From the NCBI RefSeq assembly GCF_022811925.1, contig NZ_CP065511.1:2411501-2475500 (forward strand): DNA of 64,000 nt, read 5' to 3'. Numbering within the stretch: the first letter of the stretch is position 1; each line of letters opens with the position of its first letter. The notes beneath the pieces are model-generated. The model ran no database searches. It was not told the origin of the DNA and saw only the letters and a list, made by a program, of their open reading frames with translations. Made by a program: the position numbers and the translations under genes. The stretch is from Cytobacillus oceanisediminis (GTDB taxonomy: Bacteria; Bacillota; Bacilli; Bacillales; Cytobacillaceae). Shown piece after piece: positions 16,767-25,104 of this stretch.

Positions 16767-17587
16767 TGAATCGCAAAAAATCGAGCTGGCTGGTGACCTC
16801 TCTATTAATCTTAGGTTCATTGCTCATTCTTTTTCCACTGTATTTAACCATAACCATTGCGTTTAAAACGCCGCCTGAAATGGCAGGAAATTTACTGGCT
16901 CTCCCTAAATCCTGGTCATTTGACAACTTTGCACAGGCCATCGAAATGACTAATTTCTTTAATGCGTTTAAAAACAGTGCATTTGTTACAATTTTCGTTG
17001 TGATTTTTACAGTGTTATCGAACTCGCTTGTATCTTATGCCATTGCCAGAAATCTTCATAAGAAGTTTTATAAGTTTCTATACTTCTATTTTTTAAGTGC
17101 CATGTTCATTCCTTTTCCCATCATTATGCTGCCGCTTGTCAAACAGACCAGTGCCTGGGGTATGGATAACCTGGTTGGATTAATCATTTTGTATATCGTT
17201 TTCAACCTTTCCTTTAATGTGTTTATCTATATTGGCTACATTCGTGCTATTCCTGTGGAATTGGAAGAAGCGGCCATTATGGACGGTGCAACTACATGGG
17301 GTGTTTTCTGGAAAGTCATTTTCCCGCTTCTTGCGCCAATGAATGCAACCGTCGCCATCATCACTAGTCTGGGTGCATGGAATGACTTCATGCTGCCGCT
17401 CGTTCTGCTCAGTGACCGGGAAATGGCCACATTGCCGCTTGTCCAATACATTTTCCAGGGCCAATTCAGCACAGATTATAATCTCGCATTTGCTTCCTAC
17501 TTAATGGCACTTGCGCCAATGATTATTGTGTACATTTTTGCCCAGAAATGGATTATTAGCGGTGTAATGAAAGGTTCAATAAAATAA
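16766..17587 (+). CDS. Sugar ABC transporter permease, MalG-like
   Basis: The 273-residue second permease half has six predicted membrane segments. The EAA motif (EEAAIMDGATTWGVFWKVIF) lies at about residues 167-186, and the MalG-type C-terminus is ISGVMKGSIK. It forms the channel with the preceding MalF-like protein. The start ATG overlaps the upstream stop by one base, behind AGAGAGGTGG. The first glucosidase gene follows 28 nt later, so uptake and hydrolysis are co-expressed. Confidence 0.92.
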   Translation: MNRKKSSWLVTSLLILGSLLILFPLYLTITIAFKTPPEMAGNLLALPKSWSFDNFAQAIEMTNFFNAFKNSAFVTIFVVIFTVLSNSLVSYAIARNLHKKFYKFLYFYFLSAMFIPFPIIMLPLVKQTSAWGMDNLVGLIILYIVFNLSFNVFIYIGYIRAIPVELEEAAIMDGATTWGVFWKVIFPLLAPMNATVAIITSLGAWNDFMLPLVLLSDREMATLPLVQYIFQGQFSTDYNLAFASYLMALAPMIIVYIFAQKWIISGVMKGSIK

Positions 17588-17615
17588 AATTATTCTTTGA
17601 TCGGAGTTGTAAAAA

Positions 17616-19301
17616 TTGAACAAAACATGGTGGAAAGAAAGTGTCATTTATCAAATCTACCCAAGAAGCTTTAACGATTCCAATGGGGACGGAATTGGCG
17701 ATATCAACGGAATCACTGAAAAAATTCCCTATTTAAGCGAACTGGGTATCGATGTCATCTGGCTATCCCCCGTTTACGAATCGCCTAATGATGATAATGG
17801 CTATGACATCTCAGATTACCGCAATATCATGGACGAGTTCGGAACTATGGAAAATTTTGACAGAATGCTGAACAAAGCCCATGAGTACGGCATCAAAATC
17901 ATGATGGATCTCGTTGTCAACCACTCAAGCGATGAACACCGATGGTTCCAGGAATCACGAAAATCCAAAGATAATCCCTGCAGAGATTATTATATCTGGA
18001 AGAAAACAGACAACGGCGAACCTCCAACGAATTGGGGTGCTGCGTTTGGCGGAAGTGTATGGGAATATGATGAACAAACAGGCGAATATTACCTGCACCT
18101 TTTCAGCAAAAAGCAGCCTGACTTGAATTGGGAAAATCCTGTATTAAGAAATGAAGTGTATGAAATGATGCGCTTCTGGCTGGACAAAGGCATTGATGGA
18201 TTCCGCATGGATGTCGTCAATTTCATTTCCAAAGATACCAGCTATCCACAGGGGGAGATTCGTGAAGGTCACAAATATGGGGACGGCAGCAAGTATTATA
18301 TGAATGGACCAAGAATTCATGAATTCCTGCAGGAAATGAACAAAGAAGCCCTTAGCCCCTATGATACCATTACGGTTGGCGAGATGCCTGGTGTAACAGT
18401 TGAAGAAGGCAAGCTCTATACAGGCAAGGACAGAAATGAATTGAATATGGTATTCCATTTTGAACATGTAGGGCTTGGCGACGGGCAATACGGCAAATGG
18501 GATCCGCGTCATTGGAAACTAACTGAACTGAAAGAGATTTTCAGCAAGTGGCAAAAGGGTCTTGAGGAAGATGGCTGGAACAGCTTGTACTGGAGCAACC
18601 ACGACCAGCCTCGTGCCATCTCCAGATGGGGGAATGACTCAGAGGAATACCGCGTTACTTCTGGTAAGATGATTGCGGCATGCCTGCATATGATGCAGGG
18701 GACGCCTTATATTTACCAGGGCGAAGAAATCGGCATGACAAACGTCAAGTTCAATGACATCAATGATTACCGTGATATCGAAACGTTAAATGCATACAGT
18801 GATCTTACACCGGATTCCTTAACACATGATGAAATCTTTAAAGGCATTCATGAGAGAGGCCGGGATAATGCGAGAACGCCTGTTCAGTGGGATGCCAGCC
18901 CGAATGCAGGCTTTACAGACGGAACCCCTTGGATCAATGTGAATCCAAATTATGAGGGGATTAACGCCGAAGCAGTTTTAAAAGATGAAGATTCCATCTT
19001 CCATTTTTATAAGAAGCTCATTCAGCTTAGAAAGCAAAATGAAGTGATTGTTTATGGCACATTCGATTTAGTCATGGAAGAAGATGAGCAGATCTTCGCC
19101 TATACAAGAACTCTTGGTGATGACCAGCTGCTTGTGATCTGCAACTTCAGTAAAGAAACTCCTGACTTTAAGCTGCCAGACCATGTCCGGTACTCCTCTA
19201 AGGAACTGCTGATTTCCAACCTGGATGCAGATGAAAATGAAGAAATTGAAAACCTGCCACTCAAGCCATATGAAGCAAGAGTGTATCGTTTGAAGAAATA
19301 G
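17616..19301 (+). CDS. malL: GH13 oligo-1,6-glucosidase-type alpha-glucosidase
   Basis: The 561-residue cytoplasmic glycoside hydrolase is of family 13, subfamily 31 type. It starts WWKESVIYQIYPRSF and has the catalytic triad in order: nucleophile D199 (GFRMDVVN), acid/base E256 (VGEMPG) and D330 (SNHDQPR). Residue 200 after the nucleophile is Val. In Bacillus oligo-1,6-glucosidase and yeast isomaltase, Val there is known to favour alpha-1,6 linkages, so isomaltose-type substrates are likely. The start is TTG. The gene follows the two permeases and precedes a second, related glucosidase. Confidence 0.92.
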   Translation: MNKTWWKESVIYQIYPRSFNDSNGDGIGDINGITEKIPYLSELGIDVIWLSPVYESPNDDNGYDISDYRNIMDEFGTMENFDRMLNKAHEYGIKIMMDLVVNHSSDEHRWFQESRKSKDNPCRDYYIWKKTDNGEPPTNWGAAFGGSVWEYDEQTGEYYLHLFSKKQPDLNWENPVLRNEVYEMMRFWLDKGIDGFRMDVVNFISKDTSYPQGEIREGHKYGDGSKYYMNGPRIHEFLQEMNKEALSPYDTITVGEMPGVTVEEGKLYTGKDRNELNMVFHFEHVGLGDGQYGKWDPRHWKLTELKEIFSKWQKGLEEDGWNSLYWSNHDQPRAISRWGNDSEEYRVTSGKMIAACLHMMQGTPYIYQGEEIGMTNVKFNDINDYRDIETLNAYSDLTPDSLTHDEIFKGIHERGRDNARTPVQWDASPNAGFTDGTPWINVNPNYEGINAEAVLKDEDSIFHFYKKLIQLRKQNEVIVYGTFDLVMEEDEQIFAYTRTLGDDQLLVICNFSKETPDFKLPDHVRYSSKELLISNLDADENEEIENLPLKPYEARVYRLKK

Positions 19302-19359
19302 AGATAGGGCCTGTTTAGGGCTCTTTTTTACGAAGAAATGATGAAGTGAGGTGTCCAAT

Positions 19360-20979
19360 GTGAATAAAAAATGGTGGAAAGAAGCTGCAGTTTATCAAGT
19401 ATACTGGCGAAGTTTTTATGATTCCAATGGTGACGGCTATGGTGATTTAAGAGGGGTAATGGAGAAGCTTGATTATATAAAGAATCTTGGGATTGATGTG
19501 ATTTGGCTAAATCCATTCTATCATTCACCAGACCGTGATAATGGTTATGACATCTCAGATTACTATGGGATTATGAAAAAAGCCGGTGACATGGCGGCTT
19601 TTGAAGAGCTGATTGGTGAAATCCATCATCGCGGAATGAAGGTGATTATGGATCTGGTCGTGAACCATACTTCAGATCAGCATCCCTGGTTTTTGGAATC
19701 AAGCTCTTCCAAAAATAATCCGAAAAGAGATTGGTATATCTGGAAAGATCCAAAGGATGGAAGGGAGCCGAATAACTGGCGTTCCTATTTTGCCCCGTCC
19801 TGCTGGGAATGGGACAAAACTGCAGGACAATATTATTATCATTCCTTTGCTGTCGAGCAGCCGGATCTTAACTGGAAAAATCCCGAGCTCCGTCAGGAAA
19901 TTTACAAAATGATGAGATTTTGGCTGGATAAAGGCATCGATGGGTTTCGAATGGATGTGATTAATTTATTGGCAAAAAGAGAAGATTTATCAGATGCAGA
20001 AAATCCATATGATATAAGTTATTTGGCCAATAACCCTGGTATCCATGACTATCTTCAGGAAATGCATCATGAAGTCCTTCGGCATTATGATGTGATGACA
20101 GTCGGCGAGATCCCGTTTGTTTCACCAGAAGATGGCCTGCTCTATGTGGATGAAAGCCGGAATGAACTGAACACATTATTCCATTTTCAAGTGGCAGATG
20201 AAATGCCGGCATGGGATATGCTCAGATTCAAGGAAATCCAAACAAGCTGGTATGCAGGCCTAAAGCAGAAAGGGTGGAATTCGCAATTCCTTAACAACCA
20301 TGATCACACAAGGCAGGTTACCCGCTATGGAAATGATGGCCAGTATCGTATTCAGTCTGCAAAACTGTTGGCAGCAATGATTCATACATTGCCTGGAACT
20401 CCATATATCTATCAGGGCGAAGAAATTGGCATGACAGGTGTAAGATTTGATTCCATTGAAGACTACAATGACATTGCCATGAAAAACAAATATCATGAAG
20501 AAGTTTCAAAAGGGCGTGACCCCCAGGAGGTCTTTGAAAGCCTATTGCTCCTGAGCCGTGATAACTCCAGAACCCCGATGCAGTGGAATGACAGCTGCCA
20601 GGCCGGTTTTACAGCTGGCGAACCATGGATCAAAGTGAATCCGAATTATAAGAAAATCAACGTCGAAGCAGCTCTGAAGGATCAAGACTCCGTATTTTAT
20701 TTCTACAAAAAGCTGATTGAATTAAGAAAACAAAACGAGGTAATGGTTTACGGGGATTATAAAGATCTATTGCCTGATGATGAACACTTATATGTATATA
20801 CACGCTCCTATAATGGTGTAACCTGGCTGATCGTATTAAACCATGGTGATGAGAAGCAGACATTTAATTTTGATGGCTTTACAAGCCGGGAGCTGATTCT
20901 CTCTAATTACAAGAGTGACACTGAAAAAAATGAAGAAGTATTGCTTCCGCATGAAGCGAGAATTTATGAGATAAATTAA
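19360..20979 (+). CDS. Second GH13 oligo-1,6-glucosidase-type alpha-glucosidase
   Basis: This 539-residue paralogue of the preceding enzyme starts MNKKWWKEAAVYQVYWRSF. The frame is open from a GTG at 19351. The GTG at 19360 is chosen because AGTGAGG precedes it at correct spacing, and because it places the nucleophile at D199, exactly as in the first enzyme. E250 (VGEIPF) and D315 (NNHDHTR) complete the triad, and Val follows the nucleophile. The WYIWKDPKDGREPNNW stretch and shorter middle loops differ from the first enzyme, so linkage or chain-length preference may differ. It is the last gene of the operon, followed by a terminator. Confidence 0.9.
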   Translation: MNKKWWKEAAVYQVYWRSFYDSNGDGYGDLRGVMEKLDYIKNLGIDVIWLNPFYHSPDRDNGYDISDYYGIMKKAGDMAAFEELIGEIHHRGMKVIMDLVVNHTSDQHPWFLESSSSKNNPKRDWYIWKDPKDGREPNNWRSYFAPSCWEWDKTAGQYYYHSFAVEQPDLNWKNPELRQEIYKMMRFWLDKGIDGFRMDVINLLAKREDLSDAENPYDISYLANNPGIHDYLQEMHHEVLRHYDVMTVGEIPFVSPEDGLLYVDESRNELNTLFHFQVADEMPAWDMLRFKEIQTSWYAGLKQKGWNSQFLNNHDHTRQVTRYGNDGQYRIQSAKLLAAMIHTLPGTPYIYQGEEIGMTGVRFDSIEDYNDIAMKNKYHEEVSKGRDPQEVFESLLLLSRDNSRTPMQWNDSCQAGFTAGEPWIKVNPNYKKINVEAALKDQDSVFYFYKKLIELRKQNEVMVYGDYKDLLPDDEHLYVYTRSYNGVTWLIVLNHGDEKQTFNFDGFTSRELILSNYKSDTEKNEEVLLPHEARIYEIN

Positions 20980-20984
20980 TGGTT

Positions 20985-21016
20985 AAAACAGAGGACCAGT
21001 GCGGTTCTCTGTTTTT
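20985..21016 (+). terminator. Terminator of the alpha-glucoside operon
   Basis: AAAACAGAGGACC pairs with GGTTCTCTGTTTT (G-T pairs allowed) and runs into TTTTTG. The next promoter's -35 element starts immediately after it. Confidence 0.85.
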
Positions 21017-21017
21017 G

Positions 21018-21048
21018 TTGACAAACTTTTCTAAACAAATATTATTAT
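21018..21048 (+). promoter_or_regulatory. Promoter of the PP2C-like gene
   Basis: A perfect -35 TTGACA (21018-21023) is followed by ATTATT at 17-nt spacing or TATTAT at 19-nt spacing. It abuts the upstream terminator. Confidence 0.6.
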
Positions 21049-21074
21049 GTTAAAACATGGAAGGGGCCGTCTCA

Positions 21075-21875
21075 ATGACTATATTAGAATATTCCTGGGT
21101 TGGCAGTGAGGAGCCGTACCTGGACGAAATAGGCATTCAGCATGTCGGAAGAATGGTATTAGGGCGTTTCGGAGGAGCTAGGACTGCTGGACAAGATAAA
21201 AATGAAGACGGCTGCCTGCTATGGACAAGTATTAACCAAGATTGGGAGTTTACTGTTTTACTGGATGCCCATACTACAGCTGAAAGCGCTGAGTTAGTTA
21301 TTCAAACGGTCAAATCACTGAAAACGGAAATCATTGCTTTATTAGTGCTGCCGCCTGGGGAAGCGTTTGAACAGGTTGGCGGATTACTGCTAAATAAATT
21401 TAAAAGTCAGGATTTCAAGGCGAAATGCAAAAAGGTTAAAGGTGAAACAGCCTTCCTATGTGTGATCAGACAAAGCTCTTTTCTTTGGTGGCTATCAATC
21501 GGGGATTGTATTTTGCATTTATTCCACCCTGAACTGGCTGCATTTAACGAATATCAGCAAAACCACCGAAGTTTTTATGAGTGGGTGGGAAAAGTCAATA
21601 CCTTTGATTTGCCGGTACCCTGCTATAGCTCGGGTACAAAGGAGCTCAGAAAAGGAAGAAATCATATTTTTTTAACTACAGATGGACTGACAGAATGCCC
21701 TAACACCAACTTTGCTGAGCCAAAAGAAATTTTTAATCTCTTTAGCATGTTCGGGAATGAGGATGGGGTCCGTGAGCTATTAAAGTTAATAAAAAATAAG
21801 GATGTCCGGGACAGTACGACCATCATATCCTGGATAATTGATGCAGAAGATGAAGGAAGCAAGCCCAGCAGCTGA
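21075..21875 (+). CDS. PP2C-like (PPM family) protein phosphatase domain protein
   Basis: This 266-residue soluble protein has a PP2C-type layout: GQDKNEDGCLLW (first metal-binding Asp), TVLLDAHTTAES, GETAFLCVI, LSIGDCILHLF, LTTDGLTECPN and a C-terminal DSTTIISWI. The usual DGxGG is degenerate (LLDAHTT), so activity is uncertain. An upstream in-frame ATG exists at 21057, but GGAAGGGG lies between the two starts at 8 nt from ATG 21075, which decides the start. It is monocistronic with its own promoter. No kinase or anti-sigma partner is adjacent, so the pathway is unknown. Confidence 0.72.
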   Translation: MTILEYSWVGSEEPYLDEIGIQHVGRMVLGRFGGARTAGQDKNEDGCLLWTSINQDWEFTVLLDAHTTAESAELVIQTVKSLKTEIIALLVLPPGEAFEQVGGLLLNKFKSQDFKAKCKKVKGETAFLCVIRQSSFLWWLSIGDCILHLFHPELAAFNEYQQNHRSFYEWVGKVNTFDLPVPCYSSGTKELRKGRNHIFLTTDGLTECPNTNFAEPKEIFNLFSMFGNEDGVRELLKLIKNKDVRDSTTIISWIIDAEDEGSKPSS

Positions 21876-21956
21876 ATTGACAGATTAATGGCAGAAAATC
21901 GGCGGAGTAAAAGGAGATAAACCGGAGACAAAAGAGAATCTGGATGAATAACGACG

Positions 21957-22070
21957 AAAAAGAAGATGGTGCACTAAGAATGGTAGTTAATCAGAGGGAA
22001 TAACACCAAAAAAGAAGATGGTGCACTAAGAATGGTAGTTAATCTGACGGAATAACCACAAAAAAGAAGC
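21957..22070. repeat. 52-bp tandem repeat, about 2.3 copies
   Basis: Two near-identical units begin around 21957 and 22009, offset by 52 bp. They share a 35-bp core (AGAAGATGGTGCACTAAG plus AATGGTAGTTAATC). A partial third copy (CGGAATAAC...AAAAAAGAAG) ends near 22070, and a diverged lead-in (GAATAACGACGAAAAAGAAG) precedes the first. Each unit can be read as a short peptide, but 52 is not a multiple of three and stops end each unit after about 19 codons. The 369-bp gap from 21876 to 22244 holds nothing else recognisable except the NOS ribosome binding site. Confidence 0.85.
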
Positions 22071-22244
22071 CATGCCGCCCAGTATGAGAGTCAACCACAA
22101 TAAAACAATAATAAAAATTAATCCGCTCCTTCTCAAAAAGCATGTTAACCAAAAAAATCCGGGAAACCACAGAACATCATTTCTTTCTCCCCAACCCTCC
22201 CTATGCTATCATTAACAAATAGTCTATTCTGGGAGGATTCATCT

Positions 22245-23330
22245 TTGAAAAAGGACTTACTTGAAGAAGCAGCAGAATTTATAAAAATGTTTTATAGTGA
22301 ACAGAATAAAAGTCCTGCTGAACTAAACAACAGACTAAGGGAAATCGAACATTCAATTGCAGAGCATGGGTTATATGAACAAACTTTTGAAGAACTGGAA
22401 TTTGGTGCAAAAGCTGCCTGGCGAAATAGCAATCGCTGCATAGGAAGACTTTTTTGGGATCAGCTGAAGGTTTTGGACAAACGGAATGCGAAACAAGAGG
22501 ATGAAGTATTTTCTGCTCTGTTTGAACATATTCAATTTGCCACGAACAATGGCAGGCTCCGTCCGGCCATCACCATCTTATCTCAAGACACTTCCGAGCA
22601 GAAAATCAGAATTTGGAATCATCAGCTAATCCGGTATGCTGGCTATGAGACTGCGGATGGCATTATTGGCGATCCCCATTCCATCCCTTTTACCAAGCAA
22701 TGCATGAAATTGGGCTGGGAGCCCAAGTACGGCAAATTTGATGTGCTGCCATTAGTTGTACAAATGAACAATCAGCAGCCCCAATTAAGGGAAATACCTG
22801 AAGAGCTGATTCTCGAAGTAGGGATTGAGCATCCAGAATATAATTGGTTCAGTGACCTCGGTTTGAAATGGTACGCAGTCCCGATGATATCGGATATGAA
22901 ACTGGAAATTGGGGGCATTTCCTACAAAGCAGCCCCTTTCAATGGCTGGTATATGGGTACTGAAATCGGTGCGCGGAACCTGGCAGACGATTTTCGTTAT
23001 GATATGCTCCCGCAGATTGCCTCATTAATGGGGCTGGATACCAGGTCGCATTCTTCGCTTTGGAAGGATCGGGCACTGGTGGAATTGAATGCAGCCGTAT
23101 TGCATTCCTTTAAAAAAGAAGGGGTCAGCATAGTAGACCATCATACTGCTGCACAGCAATTCAAAAAATTTGAAGAAAACGAAAAGAGCCAGGGAAGAGA
23201 CCTGACCGGTGACTGGAACTGGCTGATCCCGCCCGTATCCCCTGCAGCTACACATATTTTTCATAAACAGTATAATAATGAAGTAAAAACGCCTAATTAC
23301 TTCTATCAAGATACTCCTTATCAAAAATAA
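22245..23330 (+). CDS. nos: Nitric oxide synthase, oxygenase-only bacterial type
   Basis: The 361-residue enzyme oxidises L-arginine to citrulline and NO on a thiolate heme; in Bacillus it borrows electrons from unrelated reductases. The heme ligand is C65 in WRNSNRCIGR, the substrate-binding Glu is E240 in NGWYMGTEIGARN, and the C-terminus has the WNWLIPPVSPAATHIFH pterin/heme region. The reductase half of animal NOS is absent, as in all Bacillus enzymes. The start is TTG at 22245 with GGGAGGA 7 nt upstream. An ATG further up (22203) lacks a site and would add 14 residues not seen in the family. Length is almost that of B. subtilis NOS (363). Confidence 0.95.
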   Translation: MKKDLLEEAAEFIKMFYSEQNKSPAELNNRLREIEHSIAEHGLYEQTFEELEFGAKAAWRNSNRCIGRLFWDQLKVLDKRNAKQEDEVFSALFEHIQFATNNGRLRPAITILSQDTSEQKIRIWNHQLIRYAGYETADGIIGDPHSIPFTKQCMKLGWEPKYGKFDVLPLVVQMNNQQPQLREIPEELILEVGIEHPEYNWFSDLGLKWYAVPMISDMKLEIGGISYKAAPFNGWYMGTEIGARNLADDFRYDMLPQIASLMGLDTRSHSSLWKDRALVELNAAVLHSFKKEGVSIVDHHTAAQQFKKFEENEKSQGRDLTGDWNWLIPPVSPAATHIFHKQYNNEVKTPNYFYQDTPYQK

Positions 23331-23360
23331 AAGCCGGCATCCGATCATGCCGGCTTTCTT
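23330..23360. terminator. Bidirectional terminator after nos
   Basis: AAAGCCGGCAT pairs perfectly with ATGCCGGCTTT with a 6-nt loop and T-rich flanks on both strands. It serves nos from the left and the small minus-strand gene from the right. Confidence 0.9.
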
Positions 23361-23366
23361 CATTGG

Positions 23367-23522
23367 TTAAATCATTTCTTCATCACTGGTTCTCCGGTCT
23401 GTCTTCTCAGGAGGAATCTTGGAAAGCTGATCCATAGGCTCCATCATAGATTCAAGAAGACTTCCTTTAACTTGATTCTGTTCTTCCATACTATCCGGCT
23501 GAATACGCTCGCCTTTGTCCAT
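23367..23522 (-). CDS. Small acidic protein of unknown function, 51 residues
   Basis: The minus-strand frame encodes 51 residues starting MDKGERIQPDSMEEQ and ending DRRTSDEEMI. It has an ATG preceded by GAGGTGAAG and ends 7 nt before the terminator shared with nos. It is charged, Met- and Glu-rich, with no membrane segment and no Cys. Proper start site, length and terminator support a real gene. I do not recognise the family. It converges on nos, so a link to NO metabolism is not implied. Confidence 0.65.
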   Translation of the reverse strand: MDKGERIQPDSMEEQNQVKGSLLESMMEPMDQLSKIPPEKTDRRTSDEEMI

Positions 23523-23656
23523 CACTTCACCTCATTTAATATTTTTTCATATAATTTACTTCCCGCTTCATGATTATTCCAAAAACCGAGAAGTCATAGG
23601 TTAAATTCCCTGCCAATGGAAATAATGGAAGCTAAAAGATCTTTTGGAGAAAACAT

Positions 23657-25072
23657 ATGACAAATATATTATTGATTGCAACTCTGGCTATAATTTCTAT
23701 ATTATTTATCTTTTTAATTTTAATGCTGATAGGCTGGCGCTGGATCATGAAGCGGGTAGTTAAGCAGGCAGGGAAAATAATTATGACAGACAGCTACCAG
23801 GAAAATCTCATTGAGCTGATTCCCGGCTTCAAGCATATGGGCATTCAAAATGCACTTGAAAACAACCTGCGTGCCGAAACGGGTGATGTCCTGCACCGCC
23901 CATTTGGTTCATCGAAAAAATGGCCGCATTTCGATGAGATTACCTTTATCCCTGCACAGACATCTCCCTTTGCTACAGACGGAGATGAAGACGTTGATGT
24001 GAAAGTGACAATCGGGCCAAAAGCGAAAAAACCGATGAAAATCAAAATCCCCCTGATGATTAGCGGAATGGCCTATGGAATCGCATTGAGTGAGCAAGTG
24101 AAAATTGCACTGGCATCAGCTGCTAAGAATACAGGAACTGCCGTCAATTCCGGTGAAGGAGGAATCCTCCCTGAAGAGCTTGAAAGTGCAGGGAAGTATA
24201 TCCTTCAGTTCTCCAAAACCGAGTGGGGAAAGGAAGAAAAAACCATCCAACGTGCAGACATGATTGAAATTAAGCTGGGGCAGGGAGCTGTAATGGGGAT
24301 GGGAGGAAACATATCTCCTGAAAATTTAACCGGCCGTGCAAGGGAAGTAATGGGGTTAAAGGAAAATGAAACTGCCCATATAATGGAGCACTTTTTTGAT
24401 AAACAGACATTGAAGGATTTAAAGGAACTGGTAGATGAACTCCGCAAAATGACTGGAGGTGTTCCAATTGGTGCAAAAATAGGGGCAGGAGGAAAAATAG
24501 AAGAAGACATTGACCATTTAATCGAAATGGGCGTTGATTTTATAGCAGTTGATGGGGGACAGGGAGCATCTGTCGGTGCGCCGCCCTTACTGGCAGATGA
24601 TTTTGGAATACCAACCCTGCATGCCCTCATCCGTGCCTCCAATCACCTTGAAAAACGAAAAAAGAAGGGGGAAATCAGCTTAATTGTATCAGGCGGCCTT
24701 TTTACACCAGGCCACTTCTTAAAAGTTCTTGCTCTTGGAGCGGATGCAGTCTATCTTGGATCCGTCATGCTGTTTACCGTTTCCCATAAGCATACCTTGA
24801 ATGCTCTTCCTTTTGAACCGCCAACACAGGCTGTCTGGAACCAAGGTAAATTCAAGGATACTTTTAGTATTGAAGATGGGACAAAATCTGCAGAAAAGTT
24901 CCTAACCGCGAGCACGGAGGAAATCAAAATGGCTTTGCGTGCAATGGGGAAAAAGTCAATAAAAGAATTATCCAAGAAAGACCTTGTGTCCTATGATGAG
25001 CTGACGGCGAAAATGATCGGGATTCCATTTTCATTTGAACCATGGGAGGACAAATTAAAGAAAACAGAATAA
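23657..25072 (+). CDS. FMN-binding glutamate synthase family protein, membrane-anchored
   Basis: The 471-residue protein has one N-terminal transmembrane helix (about residues 5-28), then the FMN/central GltS-type TIM barrel. Motifs: PLMISGMAYGIALSEQ, GTAVNSGEGGILPEE, GQGAVMGMGGNI, GAKIGAGGKIEEDI, DGGQGASVGAPPL and GGLFTPGHFLKVLALGADAV. The glutaminase domain and the Cys ligands of the 3Fe-4S cluster are absent (no Cys seen). It is thus not a complete glutamate synthase and may be a stand-alone FMN oxidoreductase, as in YerD-type proteins. Substrate is unknown. It is monocistronic with a terminator. Confidence 0.85.
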   Translation: MTNILLIATLAIISILFIFLILMLIGWRWIMKRVVKQAGKIIMTDSYQENLIELIPGFKHMGIQNALENNLRAETGDVLHRPFGSSKKWPHFDEITFIPAQTSPFATDGDEDVDVKVTIGPKAKKPMKIKIPLMISGMAYGIALSEQVKIALASAAKNTGTAVNSGEGGILPEELESAGKYILQFSKTEWGKEEKTIQRADMIEIKLGQGAVMGMGGNISPENLTGRAREVMGLKENETAHIMEHFFDKQTLKDLKELVDELRKMTGGVPIGAKIGAGGKIEEDIDHLIEMGVDFIAVDGGQGASVGAPPLLADDFGIPTLHALIRASNHLEKRKKKGEISLIVSGGLFTPGHFLKVLALGADAVYLGSVMLFTVSHKHTLNALPFEPPTQAVWNQGKFKDTFSIEDGTKSAEKFLTASTEEIKMALRAMGKKSIKELSKKDLVSYDELTAKMIGIPFSFEPWEDKLKKTE

Positions 25073-25101
25073 AAGCCTGGCTTTTGGAGCCAGGCTTTCT
25101 C
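25072..25101. terminator. Bidirectional terminator between glutamate-synthase-like and gerA-type genes
   Basis: AAAGCCTGGC pairs with GCCAGGCTTT with a 7-nt loop, and T tracts follow in both directions. The two genes converge here. Confidence 0.88.
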
Positions 25102-25104
25102 CTG

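Noticed and set aside
19302..19335. Terminator between the two glucosidase genes
   Set aside because: Only a 3-4 bp stem can form before the T run; too weak to call.
21944..22003. Short gene encoding a 19-residue peptide in the tandem repeat
   Set aside because: It has only a weak ribosome binding site, and the repeat period of 52 does not keep frame; treated as non-coding repeat.
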